DNA of 64,000 nt from Gelria sp. Kuro-4 (GCF_019668485.1 NZ_AP024619.1:805001-869000), one strand, 5' to 3'. Positions 50,619-59,860 are shown, counted from the stretch's first letter. Program-made: numbers and translations. Notes: a model not told the origin generated them from the sequence alone.

Positions 50619-51389
50619 TTATTCGGAACTCATGCCCCAGCGTTCGATGGTGTGACGTTCCAGGAACTTAAAGAGAAAGTTTTCCACCAGGAGGCCGATG
50701 GCGATGATCACCAGCATGCCGGCGAAAACGGCCGGCACTTCCAAAAAATACCGCTTCTTATAGAGAAACCAGCCCAGACCGCCGTCTTTGCCCGAAGCGC
50801 CGAAGACCATCTCTGCAGCCACCGAGGCCTGCCAGGCCCGCGCCCAGCCCACCCGCAGCCCGGCGATGATGGCCGGAAGAGCTGCCGGCAGCATCACGTT
50901 CCCCACCAGGCCGAAGCCCCGCAGGCCCAGGTTGCGCCCTACTTCTACCTGGGTTACCGGGACGGAGCGCAGGCCGGCGTGGATGCTGGCGGTGAGGGGC
51001 CAGAAGGCCGAGAAGAGGATGAGCAGCACAATGGAGTGTGGGCCGGTCTTGAACCACAGGAGCAGGATGGGCAGGACAGCGATGGCGGGCAGCGGATGGA
51101 GCACGGCCATGAGCGCCGAGAGAGCGTCGGCGCAGGCCGGCAGGAGCATGGCCAGGGCGCAGGCCAGAAAAGAGGACACGATGGCCAGGCTCAGCCCGGT
51201 GCCGATGAGCGACAGCGAGTACCAGGTGCGGCCGGCGATTTCGCCCCGGCTGATCTCGCCGGCCAGGCTGGCGAGGATGCCGGTAACGGAAGGAAAGAGC
51301 AGCTCCGGCCAGATGTTGAGCCGGGCCAGGACCTCCCAAACCAGGGCCAGGGCGCACAAAAACCCCACCTGGTGCAGGTACCTAGGCAA
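50619..51389 (-). CDS. ABC transporter permease, nitrate/sulfonate/taurine type
   Basis: A 256-residue permease with six spans and an EAA-type loop (GRNLGLRGFGLVGNVMLPAALPAIIAGLR), as in SsuC/TauC. PSVTGILASLAGEI near the N-terminus is typical of the family. TTG start with AAAAGGGG upstream. Pairs with the ATPase gene that follows. A small hairpin GGTGCC/GGCACC lies in the 100-bp gap upstream. Confidence 0.86.
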   Translation of the reverse strand: MPRYLHQVGFLCALALVWEVLARLNIWPELLFPSVTGILASLAGEISRGEIAGRTWYSLSLIGTGLSLAIVSSFLACALAMLLPACADALSALMAVLHPLPAIAVLPILLLWFKTGPHSIVLLILFSAFWPLTASIHAGLRSVPVTQVEVGRNLGLRGFGLVGNVMLPAALPAIIAGLRVGWARAWQASVAAEMVFGASGKDGGLGWFLYKKRYFLEVPAVFAGMLVIIAIGLLVENFLFKFLERHTIERWGMSSE

Positions 51390-51490
51390 ACGATCACCCC
51401 TTTTCCCGGAAAGTGAGCGCGCAGGCCGGCCCCTGAGCGCCGATCCGTGGGCAGTATATGCCGGGAAAGGGGCGACTGGTGCCTGGGCAC

Positions 51491-51757
51491 CTAAAACTGC
51501 GTGCTGGCCAGGATGAAGATGACCGCCCCGAGGAGCAGGGCGACCTTAAGCGGCGGAATCCGGCCCACCATGCCGGCCAGTCCCAGGCTGCCGACAACGA
51601 GGAAGATGGTGGGGCCGATGATCCCGAGCCAGGCATTGATGCGAAAAGCGCTCTCCACCCGGCCCAACCGCAGCATAAAAAGCGCCGCCGTCACCTCCAG
51701 ACAACCGGCAAAAACGCGCATCAGCGCCATGGCCCAGACGAAGCGGCTTTCCGGCAA
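51491..51757 (-). CDS. yqhV: YqhV-like small membrane protein (DUF2619)
   Basis: An 88-residue protein with three spans. ALMRVFAGCLEVTAALFMLRLGRVESAFRINAWLGIIGPTIF resembles the YqhV/DUF2619 family of spore formers, encoded in Bacillus near the spoIIIA operon. TTG start has GGGGGGAGAAACG upstream. Function unknown; here it is isolated between ABC genes and the oxoprolinase operon. Confidence 0.75.
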   Translation of the reverse strand: MPESRFVWAMALMRVFAGCLEVTAALFMLRLGRVESAFRINAWLGIIGPTIFLVVGSLGLAGMVGRIPPLKVALLLGAVIFILASTQF

Positions 51758-51864
51758 CGTTTCTCCCCCCCGAACGAAGTGGACTTACCAAGTGCCGAAG
51801 TCTCTTTTTGAGTATATGGCCGCGTGCGGGCCTTGAGACCAGGCAGGTTCCTTTACTGCTGCGG

Positions 51865-51895
51865 CAGGAGAATGGCCCGGGGTGCCGAATTATTA
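51865..51895 (+). promoter_or_regulatory. Weak copy of the two-box motif upstream of ycsG
   Basis: CAGG (51865-51868), 17 nt, CGAATTATTA (51886-51895), about 100 bp before the gene. Only CGAAT is shared in the second box, so this is the least certain of the set. Confidence 0.3.
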
Positions 51896-51993
51896 AGGCA
51901 AATACCCTTCCCGGCTTTATGGGAGGAGGTGAAAGGGCGTAAGACCGGTGTCCCGGACTCATGAAGGGCAGAGACGGAAAGGAGGAAGAAGTC

Positions 51994-53214
51994 ATGCCAT
52001 CGCCATCGACATCGCCGGCAGAGGTGGGCAAGAAGAACACCGCCGGGGTTCTCCTGGGTGCCGCCTTTCTCATGGCTACGTCGGCCATCGGTCCCGGTTT
52101 TCTCACCCAAACGGCGGTTTTCACCGAGCAGTTCAAGGCCAATTTCGCCTTTGTCATCTTAGCCTCCGTCATTCTCGACATCGGTGCCCAGCTCAACGTC
52201 TGGCGCGTTATCACCATGTCCGGCCTGCGAGGGCAGGACGTGGCCAACAAGGTGCTTCCTGGTTTGGGGTACTTTGTCGCCTTTCTGGTGGCCCTGGGGG
52301 GCCTGGCCTTTAACGTGGGCAATATCGGCGGTGCCGCCATGGGGTTCAACGTCCTCTTCGGTCTCAACCTTAAGTCCGGCGCCATCATTTCGGCTCTGAT
52401 CGCCTTCTATATTTTCCTTTCCAAGGAAATGGGCAAGGCCATGGACAACTTCACCAAGGCATTGGGCTTCGTCATGCTGGCTTTGACCCTGTACGTCGCC
52501 TTTGTCACCAGGCCACCGGTGGGTGAGGCCGTGGTTCGCATGGTGGCACCGACGCACATACCCTTCCTGCCCATTGTGACGTTGCTCGGTGGTACCGTAG
52601 GCGGCTACATCACCTTTTCGGGCGGCCACCGGCTGCTGGATGCCGGCATCAAGGGCACGGAGCACCTGGGCGAGGTGACCAAGAGTTCGGTTACCGGCAT
52701 CGTGGTGGCTTCCGTCATGCGTATCCTCTTGTTTCTAGCCGTGCTCGGCGTGGTGGCCACGGGTGCCAAGCTCAACCCGGCGAACCCGCCCGCTTCCGCC
52801 TTTCAAATCGGGGCCGGGCTCATCGGTTACAAGATCTTCGGCATCGTTCTCTGGGCGGCCGGCATTACCTCGGTGGTGGGTGCTTCTTACACCTCTGTTT
52901 CTTTCCTCCGGACCCTGCACAAGTCCATCGACCGCCACAACGCCAAGTGGATCATTGGCTTCATCACCGCCTCAACGCTGTTGTTCGTCACTGTGGAGAA
53001 GCCGGTAGCCCTCCTCATCCTGGCCGGGTCGCTCAACGGCCTTATCCTTCCCATCACGTTGGGCAGCATGCTCCTGGCCTCGCGCCGCAGAGACATCATT
53101 GGCGACTACAAACACCCCAACTGGATGATTGCTTTCGGTGTGCTGGTGGTGGCTATTGCCCTTTACGCCGGGGTGAGTTCACTTAAAGGTATGGCTGCGC
53201 TCTGGAGCCGTTAA
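51994..53214 (+). CDS. ycsG: NRAMP-like transporter of the oxoprolinase cluster
   Basis: A 406-residue membrane protein with about 11 spans, related to NRAMP carriers (ATSAIGPGFLTQTAVFTEQ near the N-terminus, GGTVGGYITFSGGHRLLDAG). In Bacillus the homologue YcsG lies with PxpA/YcsF and KipI/KipA, as here. ATG 51994 lies 7 nt after AAAGGAGG. It lacks the DPGN-type metal motif of true Mn2+ carriers, so an organic substrate, such as 5-oxoproline, is more likely (inference). Confidence 0.88.
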   Translation: MPSPSTSPAEVGKKNTAGVLLGAAFLMATSAIGPGFLTQTAVFTEQFKANFAFVILASVILDIGAQLNVWRVITMSGLRGQDVANKVLPGLGYFVAFLVALGGLAFNVGNIGGAAMGFNVLFGLNLKSGAIISALIAFYIFLSKEMGKAMDNFTKALGFVMLALTLYVAFVTRPPVGEAVVRMVAPTHIPFLPIVTLLGGTVGGYITFSGGHRLLDAGIKGTEHLGEVTKSSVTGIVVASVMRILLFLAVLGVVATGAKLNPANPPASAFQIGAGLIGYKIFGIVLWAAGITSVVGASYTSVSFLRTLHKSIDRHNAKWIIGFITASTLLFVTVEKPVALLILAGSLNGLILPITLGSMLLASRRRDIIGDYKHPNWMIAFGVLVVAIALYAGVSSLKGMAALWSR

Positions 53215-53241
53215 AAAAGAACGCTATGGGGGAGTTGCTCC

Positions 53242-53985
53242 ATGTACAGCGAACCGCGGTTCCTGCCGGCCGGCGAGCGGGCGCTGGTGGTGGAATTCGG
53301 TGACGAGATCGCTCCGGAGATCAACGCCCGCCTCCGGGCCCTGACGGCGGCCCTGGAAGCCGCGCCTGTTCCCGGGGTAGTGGAAGTGGTTCCCACCTAC
53401 CGCTCGCTGCTGGTGCACTTCGACCCGCTGACGGTGGCGCCGGAGGCGCTGGAGGAGCGCCTGGCTCACCTGGCGGGTAACCTGGGGGAGCTTAAACTGC
53501 CTGAGCCCGAGGTTACGGTGGTGCCGGTGTGCTACGGGGGCGAGTTCGGCCCCGACCTGCCGTTCGTCTGCGAGCACACGGGCCTCAGCGCCGAGGAGGT
53601 AATCCGCATCCACACCGGGACCGACTACCTCATCTACATGCTGGGCTTCACCCCGGGCTTCTCCTACCTGGGGGGGATGGACGAGCGCATCGCTACCCCG
53701 CGCCTCAAGACGCCGCGCACCAAGATCCCGGCCGGATCGGTGGGGATCGCCGGGAAACAGACGGGCATTTACCCCATCGACAGCCCGGGCGGCTGGCAGC
53801 TCATCGGGCGCACCCCGCTGAAGCTGTACGACCCCTTCCGCGAACCGCCGGTGCTCCTGGCGGCGGGAAACTACGTGCGCTTTACGGCCGTCACGAACGA
53901 GGAATACGACGCTATAGCCGCCCAGGTGGCCGCCGGCACGTACCGGGTTCAGGTTGAGCCCAAGGGCGAAGGGAGGGGAGCGTGA
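53242..53985 (+). CDS. pxpB: 5-oxoprolinase subunit PxpB (KipI-like)
   Basis: A 247-residue carboxyltransferase-type subunit with PAGERALVVEFGDEI, YMLGFTPGFSYLGGMDERIATPR and PAGSVGIAGKQTGIYP. With PxpC and PxpA it converts 5-oxoproline to glutamate using ATP. In Bacillus the homologue KipI also inhibits the kinase KinA. It overlaps pxpC by 4 bp. Confidence 0.95.
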   Translation: MYSEPRFLPAGERALVVEFGDEIAPEINARLRALTAALEAAPVPGVVEVVPTYRSLLVHFDPLTVAPEALEERLAHLAGNLGELKLPEPEVTVVPVCYGGEFGPDLPFVCEHTGLSAEEVIRIHTGTDYLIYMLGFTPGFSYLGGMDERIATPRLKTPRTKIPAGSVGIAGKQTGIYPIDSPGGWQLIGRTPLKLYDPFREPPVLLAAGNYVRFTAVTNEEYDAIAAQVAAGTYRVQVEPKGEGRGA

Positions 53986-55013
53986 TGGCGGCGGTCTTTG
54001 AAGTGCTGGCGCCGGGCCTTCTTACCACAGTGCAAGACCGCGGCCGGCACGGCTACCAGGCCTTCGGCATGCCGGTGGCCGGCGCGGTGGACGAGTACGC
54101 CCTGCGGGCGGCCAATCTCCTGGTGGGGAACGCCGAAGGGGCAGCGGCGCTCGAAATCACCCTCCTCGGGCCTGCGCTCAAGGTGCTGTCCCCGGCCGTG
54201 ATCGCCCTTACCGGAGCTGACCTGGGCGCCATGCTCAACGGTGCACCGCTGCCGCTCTGGCAGGCGGCGGCGGTGAAGGCGGGCGATGAAATCAGTTTCA
54301 CCGGGGTAAGAAGCGGCTGCCGGGCATACCTCGCGGTGGCCGGGGGCATCGATGTGCCGGTCGTGATGGGCAGCCGTTCTACCTACCTGCGCGGCAAGAT
54401 CGGCGGCCTGGAAGGCCGGGCGCTCAAGGCCGGGGACCGGCTGGCGGCCGGGGAGCCGGCGGCGGCGGCCCGCGCGCTGGTGGGGCGCCGCGTGCCGCCG
54501 GAGCTCATCCCAACCTATGAAGGCAGCCTTACCCTGCGCGTCGTCCTCGGCCCGCAGGACGACCACTTTACCGCCGCCGGGCGCGAGACCTTCCTCACCG
54601 GCGAGTACACCGTGACCAATGAGGCCGACCGCATGGGCTACCGCCTGGAAGGGCCGAAGATCGAGCACGCGGGCAGTGCGGACATTATATCCGACGGGAT
54701 ACCCCTGGGGGCGGTGCAGGTGCCGGGCCACGGCCTTCCCATCGTTATGCTGGCCGACCGCCAAACGACCGGCGGCTATCCCAAGATTGCTACGGTCATA
54801 AGCGCCGACCTCTACCGCATCGGCCAGGCCAAGCCGGGTGACAAGGTGCGCTTTGCCGCCGTGAGCCGAAAAGAAGCCGTTCAGCTCCTGCGCGGGCAGG
54901 AAGAGAAGCTCTGGCGCCTGGCCGAGCTCCTTTCCCGCCCGGCGGGGCGCGTGCGCCACTTCCGCATCACCGTGCAGGGAAAGAAGTTTGAAGCCACTGT
55001 GGAAGAGCTGTGA
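53982..55013 (+). CDS. pxpC: 5-oxoprolinase subunit PxpC (KipA-like)
   Basis: A 343-residue biotin-dependent carboxylase-like domain protein: DRGRHGYQAFGMPVAGAVDEYALRAANLLVGN, EITLLGPAL, YLAVAGGIDVPVVMGSRSTYLRG and LADRQTTGGYPKIATV. GTG 53982 overlaps pxpB (GTGATG; ATG 53985 also possible). Second catalytic subunit of oxoprolinase. Confidence 0.95.
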   Translation: MMAAVFEVLAPGLLTTVQDRGRHGYQAFGMPVAGAVDEYALRAANLLVGNAEGAAALEITLLGPALKVLSPAVIALTGADLGAMLNGAPLPLWQAAAVKAGDEISFTGVRSGCRAYLAVAGGIDVPVVMGSRSTYLRGKIGGLEGRALKAGDRLAAGEPAAAARALVGRRVPPELIPTYEGSLTLRVVLGPQDDHFTAAGRETFLTGEYTVTNEADRMGYRLEGPKIEHAGSADIISDGIPLGAVQVPGHGLPIVMLADRQTTGGYPKIATVISADLYRIGQAKPGDKVRFAAVSRKEAVQLLRGQEEKLWRLAELLSRPAGRVRHFRITVQGKKFEATVEEL

Positions 55014-55088
55014 GACCGTCTGAAACGTAGGCACCCCTGCTTAAGGCGGGGCGCTCGCATTGCTTTCTCCTTGGGAGGTGCACATTTT

Positions 55089-55859
55089 ATGGTTCGCGTG
55101 GATCTGAATTCGGACGTTGGCGAAAGCTTTGGCGCGTACAAACTGGGTCTGGATGCCGAGGTCTTAAAGCACGTCACCTCGGCCAACATCGCTTGTGGCT
55201 TTCACGCCGGCGATCCCATGGTGATGGCCAAGACCGTGGCGCTGGCGGCGGAAAACGGCGTGGGCGTGGGGGCGCATCCCGGGTATCCGGACCTCCAGGG
55301 CTTCGGGCGGCGCAACATGAACCTCACCCCCGACGAAGTTAAGAACTTCGTCATCTACCAGGTCGGGGCTCTGGCCGCCTTCGCCCGCGCCGCGGGCCGG
55401 CCGCTGCAGCACGTCAAGGCCCACGGCGCCCTCTACAACATGGCGGCGAAGGACGCCAAGCTGGCGCAGGCCATCGCTGAAGGCGTGAAGGCCGCGGCGC
55501 CGGACGCCATTCTGCTCGCCCTGGCCGGCTCGCAGATGGTTACGGCCGCCCGGGAGGTGGGACTCAAGGTGGCGCAGGAGGTGTTTGCCGACCGCGCCTA
55601 CACCGCGGACGGCACCTTGGTGCCGCGCTCCCAGCCCGGCGCCATGATCCATGACCCGGAGGTGGCCATCCCCCGCGTGGTGCGCATGGTCACCGAGGGT
55701 AAGGTAACGGCCATCAGCGGCGAAGAAGTCTCCATTCAGGCCGACAGCATCTGCGTTCACGGTGACAACCCCGAGGCCATCGCCTTTGTGGCCCGTATCC
55801 GTGAGGCTTTAACGGCGGCCGGGGTGGAGGTTGTATCGCTGGCCAAGGTAGTAGGTTAG
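55089..55859 (+). CDS. pxpA: 5-oxoprolinase subunit PxpA (LamB/YcsF family)
   Basis: A 256-residue protein with the signature [17 protein letters not shown] and [13 protein letters not shown], then [17 protein letters not shown] and [11 protein letters not shown] 55089 lies after GGGAGGTG. The three pxp genes are adjacent, so a working enzyme is likely. Confidence 0.96.
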   Translation: MVRVDLNSDVGESFGAYKLGLDAEVLKHVTSANIACGFHAGDPMVMAKTVALAAENGVGVGAHPGYPDLQGFGRRNMNLTPDEVKNFVIYQVGALAAFARAAGRPLQHVKAHGALYNMAAKDAKLAQAIAEGVKAAAPDAILLALAGSQMVTAAREVGLKVAQEVFADRAYTADGTLVPRSQPGAMIHDPEVAIPRVVRMVTEGKVTAISGEEVSIQADSICVHGDNPEAIAFVARIREALTAAGVEVVSLAKVVG

Positions 55860-55877
55860 GAAAGGGAGGGCGGGCAG

Positions 55878-56666
55878 ATGGATGTTCGCGACCTTCCGCT
55901 CCCGGAACTGAGGGCGGCCATCCGCCGCGGCGAGTACACGCAGCCTACGCCGGGCTTGGCTCCCGGCTACGCCCAGGCCAACCTGGTGATCCTGCCCCAG
56001 AAGTACGCCTTTGATTTTCTCCTCTTTTGTATGCGCAACCCCAAACCCTGCCCGGTGCTGGACGTGACCGAAGTAGGCTCGCCCGTGCCGCGCCTGGCGG
56101 CGCCGGGGGCGGACCTCAGGACGGACCTTCCCCGCTACCGCGTATGGGAGCACGGGGTGCTCACGGCCGAGGTGACGGACATCACCGCCTGCTGGCGCGA
56201 CGACCTTGTCGCCTTTCTCCTCGGCTGCAGCTTTACCTTTGAAGCGGCGCTTCTTACGGCCGGAATTCCCGTACGCCACATCGAGGAAGGGCGCAACGTG
56301 CCCATGTTCATCACCAACCGCGAGTGCACCCCGGCCGGGGTTTTCCACGGGCCCATGGTGGTGAGCATGCGGCCCATTCCACCGGAGCAGGTCGTGCGGG
56401 CGGTGCAGGTAACGTCGCGTTACCCGGCCGTGCACGGTGCACCGGTGCACATCGGCGACCCGGCCGTCATCGGCATCCGCGACGTCATGCAGCCGGACTT
56501 CGGCGACGCGGTAACCATAAAGCCCGGCGAGGTCCCCGTCTTCTGGGCCTGCGGGGTGACGCCGCAGGCGGTGGCCATGGAGGCTAAACCCGACTTTATG
56601 ATCACCCATGCCCCCGGGCATATGTTCATCACCGACCTGAAAAACGAAGAACTGGCCGCGCTCTAG
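55878..56666 (+). CDS. ycsI: DUF1445 putative hydro-lyase (YcsI-like)
   Basis: A 262-residue protein of the DUF1445 family. [62 protein letters not shown] and [11 protein letters not shown] are typical, with conserved Cys and His residues. It lies 18 bp after pxpA, as in Bacillus. A related domain occurs in mammalian D-glutamate cyclase, which makes 5-oxo-D-proline, so a role in D-glutamate/5-oxoproline exchange is plausible (inference). Confidence 0.9.
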   Translation: MDVRDLPLPELRAAIRRGEYTQPTPGLAPGYAQANLVILPQKYAFDFLLFCMRNPKPCPVLDVTEVGSPVPRLAAPGADLRTDLPRYRVWEHGVLTAEVTDITACWRDDLVAFLLGCSFTFEAALLTAGIPVRHIEEGRNVPMFITNRECTPAGVFHGPMVVSMRPIPPEQVVRAVQVTSRYPAVHGAPVHIGDPAVIGIRDVMQPDFGDAVTIKPGEVPVFWACGVTPQAVAMEAKPDFMITHAPGHMFITDLKNEELAAL

Positions 56667-56732
56667 TTTCCCTGGGCCGGAGGGGGCTTTCTCTCCGCCG
56701 CTGCCTTTTCCGACAAGAAGGGGGGTATAGAA

Positions 56733-56766
56733 GGGGCCGGGTTACACCCGGCCCCGCGGCTTTTTC
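56733..56766 (+). terminator. Terminator of the oxoprolinase operon
   Basis: A 10-bp perfect stem GGGGCCGGGT (56733-56742) / ACCCGGCCCC (56746-56755), then GCGGCTTTTT. Confidence 0.82.
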
Positions 56767-56803
56767 AGCAGGAGACCGGCCGAACGCCTGCGCCGGGGCC
56801 CCC

Positions 56804-57616
56804 TTAACCGGCCGCGTTCGGTAGTCCGCCCGCGCTTCCTTCCCGCCCTGCTTCCTGCGCCTGGGCGAACAGCCTGAGCAGCTCGCCCCGGAGCTTGAGG
56901 AAGGCCGGGGCCGAGCGATCGCGGGGGTGAGGAAGGGGGACAGACAGGGTCGCCTGGATGCGGCCGGGGCGCGCGGTAAGGACCACAATGCGGTCGCTCA
57001 AAAAGAGCGCCTCGTCGACATCGTGGGTGACCAGAACGGTGGTGATCTCTTCGCCGGCCACAAGGCTGCGGAGGAGGTTTTGCATGTCCATCCGGGTAAA
57101 AGCATCCAGGGCGCCGAAGGGTTCATCGAGCAGCAGAACGCGCGGGCGGTTAATGAGCACCCGGGCTAAAGCGGCCCGCTGGGCCATGCCTCCCGACAGC
57201 TGGTGGGGGAAGGCGGAGGCAAAGTCCGCGAGCCCTACCCGGTCAAGAAACGCAAGGACCTCCTCCCGGGGGATGCGGAGACCGCGCGCGGTAGGCCCCA
57301 AGGCTGCGTTTTGGGCCACGGTGAGCCAGGGAAAGAGGGTTGGGTCTTGGAAGACGAGGCCGCGCTCCGGGTGCGGCCCGCGCACCGGTGAGCCGAAAAC
57401 AGAGATTTCACCTGCCGTCGGCGTATCCAGCCCGGCCAGGAGCCGCAGGAGAGTTGACTTGCCGCAACCGCTCGGTCCGAGCAGCGTAACAAACTCTCCG
57501 TGCGCTGTTTGCAGGTTAACGTCCGTAAGAACCGGGAGGGCCCGGCCGTTTCTTTGCTGAAACGCCTTGCTTACCTCTTTCAGGACCAGCGCCGGGGTTT
57601 CTTTTTCTTTCACCAC
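56804..57616 (-). CDS. ABC transporter ATPase of the T-box-controlled transporter
   Basis: A 270-residue SsuB/TauB-type ATPase: Walker A GPSGCGKSTLLR, Q-loop VFQDPTLFPW, signature LSGGMAQRAALARVL, Walker B VLLLDEPFGALD and H-loop LVTHDVDEAL. The GTG start overlaps the permease stop. Last gene of the SBP-permease-ATPase operon behind the T-box at 59521-59854. A sulfur-containing organic substrate is inferred. Confidence 0.9.
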   Translation of the reverse strand: MVKEKETPALVLKEVSKAFQQRNGRALPVLTDVNLQTAHGEFVTLLGPSGCGKSTLLRLLAGLDTPTAGEISVFGSPVRGPHPERGLVFQDPTLFPWLTVAQNAALGPTARGLRIPREEVLAFLDRVGLADFASAFPHQLSGGMAQRAALARVLINRPRVLLLDEPFGALDAFTRMDMQNLLRSLVAGEEITTVLVTHDVDEALFLSDRIVVLTARPGRIQATLSVPLPHPRDRSAPAFLKLRGELLRLFAQAQEAGREGSAGGLPNAAG

Positions 57617-58374
57617 TTTATGAACCCCCTCTGCCAGGCCAGCACGCGGTCGCGAAGGCGGAAGAGGCCGGTGATGATAAGGGAGAAGAGGGCGGCCATG
57701 GTGAGCAGGGCGGCATAGACCTTATAATACTCGCCCCAGCCCATGTGCCACTGGATGTACCAGCCCAGCCCAGCCTTGACGCCCAGGAGCTCCGCCACCA
57801 CCAGCGTGGTAAAGGACGTACCGAGGCCCATAAAAAGCCCGACGAAGATGTAAGGAAGCGCCGCCGGGACGGCCACGTGCCGGATGAGAAAGCCTTCCCC
57901 AGCTCCCAGCGTCTGGGCCACTTCAAAGTAGGCACGAGGTACGTTGCTGATCCCGGACCAGGTCATGACCGTCACCGGAAACCAAGTGGCGAGGGCCAGG
58001 ATGAAAACGCTGGCGCTGAAGCTGGTGGGGAAGATGGCCAGGGCGAGCGGTATCCAGGCGGTGGCCGGAAGCGGGCCGATGAAGCGGAGTACCGCGCCCA
58101 ACCAGTAGCGCACGGGGAGGTACCAGCCCATGAGCACGCCCGTCATGAGTCCTGCCCCGGCACCTACGGCGAAGCCGAGGAAGAGGAGCCTCAAAGAATG
58201 AAGTGCGCTTACGGCTAAAGACCGGTAGTCCAAGAAGAAAACGCTGAAAACCTTAACGGGGGAAGGGAAAAAGGGTAGGGGCAAGAGCCCCCACCCATCC
58301 GTCAGGAGCTGCCAGAGGGCGACCAGAGCCAGTGCCGCTGCTGCCAGCGGAACGGCTTCTCTTATTCTAGCCAC
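57610..58374 (-). CDS. ABC transporter permease of the T-box-controlled transporter
   Basis: A 254-residue SsuC/TauC-like permease with six spans and EAA loop EVAQTLGAGEGFLIRHVAVPAALPYIF. GTG 58374 is chosen because GCAGGG lies 6 nt upstream and it begins 13 bp after the binding-protein stop; longer frames would overlap that gene. It overlaps the ATPase gene by 7 bp. Confidence 0.88.
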   Translation of the reverse strand: MARIREAVPLAAAALALVALWQLLTDGWGLLPLPFFPSPVKVFSVFFLDYRSLAVSALHSLRLLFLGFAVGAGAGLMTGVLMGWYLPVRYWLGAVLRFIGPLPATAWIPLALAIFPTSFSASVFILALATWFPVTVMTWSGISNVPRAYFEVAQTLGAGEGFLIRHVAVPAALPYIFVGLFMGLGTSFTTLVVAELLGVKAGLGWYIQWHMGWGEYYKVYAALLTMAALFSLIITGLFRLRDRVLAWQRGFIKW

Positions 58375-58387
58375 ATTGATCCCTGCC

Positions 58388-59404
58388 TTAAGAACCTTTC
58401 TTTTCCAGAGCCACCCCCGGAAGGGGGACGAAGGTATCGCTGACGAACTTTTCGGCATCGGTGTCGGCTTCGAAGACGCGGGCTTTTTTCAGCTCCCGGG
58501 CAATGTTCGTAAGCTGGTCCTTCACGTCCCAGCCGGGGGCGTAATGGTAGTTCTGGACAAGACGGGCGTTAAGCCCGCTGTCGCCGCTGATGTACCCCTT
58601 CTCCAGGGCGAGAGCGGCCAGCTCTTGCGGGTGTTCGCGGGACCATTCGGCGCCTTCCAGAATCGCCCGGGTCAGCGCGGCGGCGGTCTGGGGATCTTTT
58701 TTCACAAGGTCGCCGTTAACACCCAGGTAGCAGCAGTATTCCTGGTTGTAAGGGGCGGAGGCGGCGGTAGAAAAGATCCTTTTTACCTTTCCTTGCTGAA
58801 GGGCGATTTCAGGGATGGGATCCCAGGTTACGTAAGCATCAATCTCGCCTTTTTCCAGTGCCTGCTGCAGCTGCGGCGACGGATAGGCCTTCCAGGTTAC
58901 ATCCTTTTCGGGGTCGATGCCCAGACGGGTAAGTTCGCGGATGAGGGTGGTCATAGGCTGGCCGCCGATGGCTTCCACCCCGATGCGCTTACCTTTAAGA
59001 TCGGCCGGGGTGTTGATGGGCGAATCTTCGGCCGCCACGCCCTGAACACAACCGGCGTGCAGGCCGGCCGTAACCTTAAGGTTAAGGCCCTGTTCCACGG
59101 CCTTCAGGGAGCCCCAGGATGTGGTGACGGCCGCCACTTTACCGGTGGCCACACCTTCCTTTAAGGTGTTGAAATCCACCTTCACGAGCTCGGCAGCTAA
59201 GCCGTTTCTCTTAAAGAAGCCCTTTTCATAGGCCGCATAAAAGGGCGCGTCGCAAAGCCCGCCGCCGAAATAAGCCACCTTTACCGGGGTGAGGTTGCCT
59301 GGCGTCTTGGCTGCGTCCTGGGCCTGCTGGGACGCGCTGCACCCGGCAAGAACGAGGCTGAAGAAAAGAGCCACGGCCAAAAGAAGTGCGGTCGGCTTCT
59401 TCAT
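58388..59404 (-). CDS. ABC transporter substrate-binding lipoprotein (sulfonate/NMT1 family)
   Basis: A 338-residue lipoprotein: lipobox L-A-G-C near residue 22, then an NMT1/SsuA-like domain with VAYFGGGLCDAPFYAAYEKGFFKRNGL, VTTSWGSLKAVEQGL, DLKGKRIGVEAIGGQP and YVTWDPIPEIALQQG. ATG 59404 lies 8 nt after GGAGG. Governed by a T-box whose apparent specifier is a Cys codon, so a sulfonate, cystine or other sulfur compound is the best guess. Confidence 0.9.
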   Translation of the reverse strand: MKKPTALLLAVALFFSLVLAGCSASQQAQDAAKTPGNLTPVKVAYFGGGLCDAPFYAAYEKGFFKRNGLAAELVKVDFNTLKEGVATGKVAAVTTSWGSLKAVEQGLNLKVTAGLHAGCVQGVAAEDSPINTPADLKGKRIGVEAIGGQPMTTLIRELTRLGIDPEKDVTWKAYPSPQLQQALEKGEIDAYVTWDPIPEIALQQGKVKRIFSTAASAPYNQEYCCYLGVNGDLVKKDPQTAAALTRAILEGAEWSREHPQELAALALEKGYISGDSGLNARLVQNYHYAPGWDVKDQLTNIARELKKARVFEADTDAEKFVSDTFVPLPGVALEKKGS

Positions 59405-59507
59405 CTTGTTTACCTCCACTTAGCTTAAAAAGTCTCGGGTCTAAGCTCGCCGGAGCTTTGAGTCCGGTGCCCGGGCGACATCGTTCCATACTCGTATAAA
59501 CGCGCAT
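59226..59507 (-). CDS. Candidate upstream reading frame between T-box and binding protein
   Basis: ATG 59507 has an ideal AGGAGG 7 nt upstream, directly after the T-box terminator. The frame (93 codons) begins MRVYTSMERCRPGTG and overlaps the binding-protein start in another frame by 179 nt. The first ~35 codons precede that overlap; the rest is Arg-rich and probably shadow. It may be a leader peptide whose translation, sensitive to Cys or Arg supply, adjusts the next gene (inference), or a decayed gene. Confidence 0.45.
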   Translation of the reverse strand: MRVYTSMERCRPGTGLKAPASLDPRLFKLSGGKQDEEADRTSFGRGSFLQPRSCRVQRVPAGPGRSQDARQPHPGKGGLFRRRALRRALLCGL

Positions 59508-59520
59508 GGTTTCACCTCCT

Positions 59521-59854
59521 GAAAGCAAGAAGCTCCGCCTTGCTGTAGAGGCGGAGCTTTTCCGCGGTTCCACTCTATTTGAACCTAAACGCCTTCCAGG
59601 CAGATAACGGGGCCAATGCCGAAAGGCCGGCCCGGTCTACCCCCTTTTTCATTTAGGTTCCACTCGTGGGCTGTAACGGGCCTTTCCCGTCCCGACCTAC
59701 CTTATCGGCCGGGAGGCTCAGGGGTGCACTTCAGGCCGTCCGTCCCGGGGGCTGCTTTCAGCCGCCGGCAACCCCTCTCTTTCCGGGCGGGGCGGCCTTA
59801 CTCTTCCCCTTCTTAGCCTGCCTAACTACCCAACACGGGTAGCGTACTTCTTTG
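59521..59854 (-). ncRNA. T-box riboswitch, apparent Cys specifier
   Basis: The minus-strand leader has the T-box sequence AGAGTGGAACCGCGG (59576-59562) followed by a terminator, stem AAGCTCCGCC / GGCGGAGCTT (59559-59550 and 59539-59530) and TTCTTGCTTT. Stem I shows AGTA (59802-59799), a GC-rich helix with AGAGAG loop motif, and GAAG-TGC-ACC with TGC at 59728-59726. A 9-bp pair GAACCTAAA / TTTAGGTTC (59660-59652 and 59589-59581) and CGTTATC lie before the antiterminator. Uncharged tRNA-Cys would favour readthrough. The TGC reading is by eye; GTG (Val) one base earlier is the alternative. Confidence 0.88.
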
Positions 59855-59860
59855 CCTGAG

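Noticed and set aside
59566-59665. Two tandem T-boxes, because GAGTGGAACC occurs twice (59656-59665 and 59566-59575)
   Set aside because: Only the downstream copy is followed by CGCGG and a terminator. The upstream copy's GAACCTAAA pairs with TTTAGGTTC before the antiterminator, so one T-box explains both.
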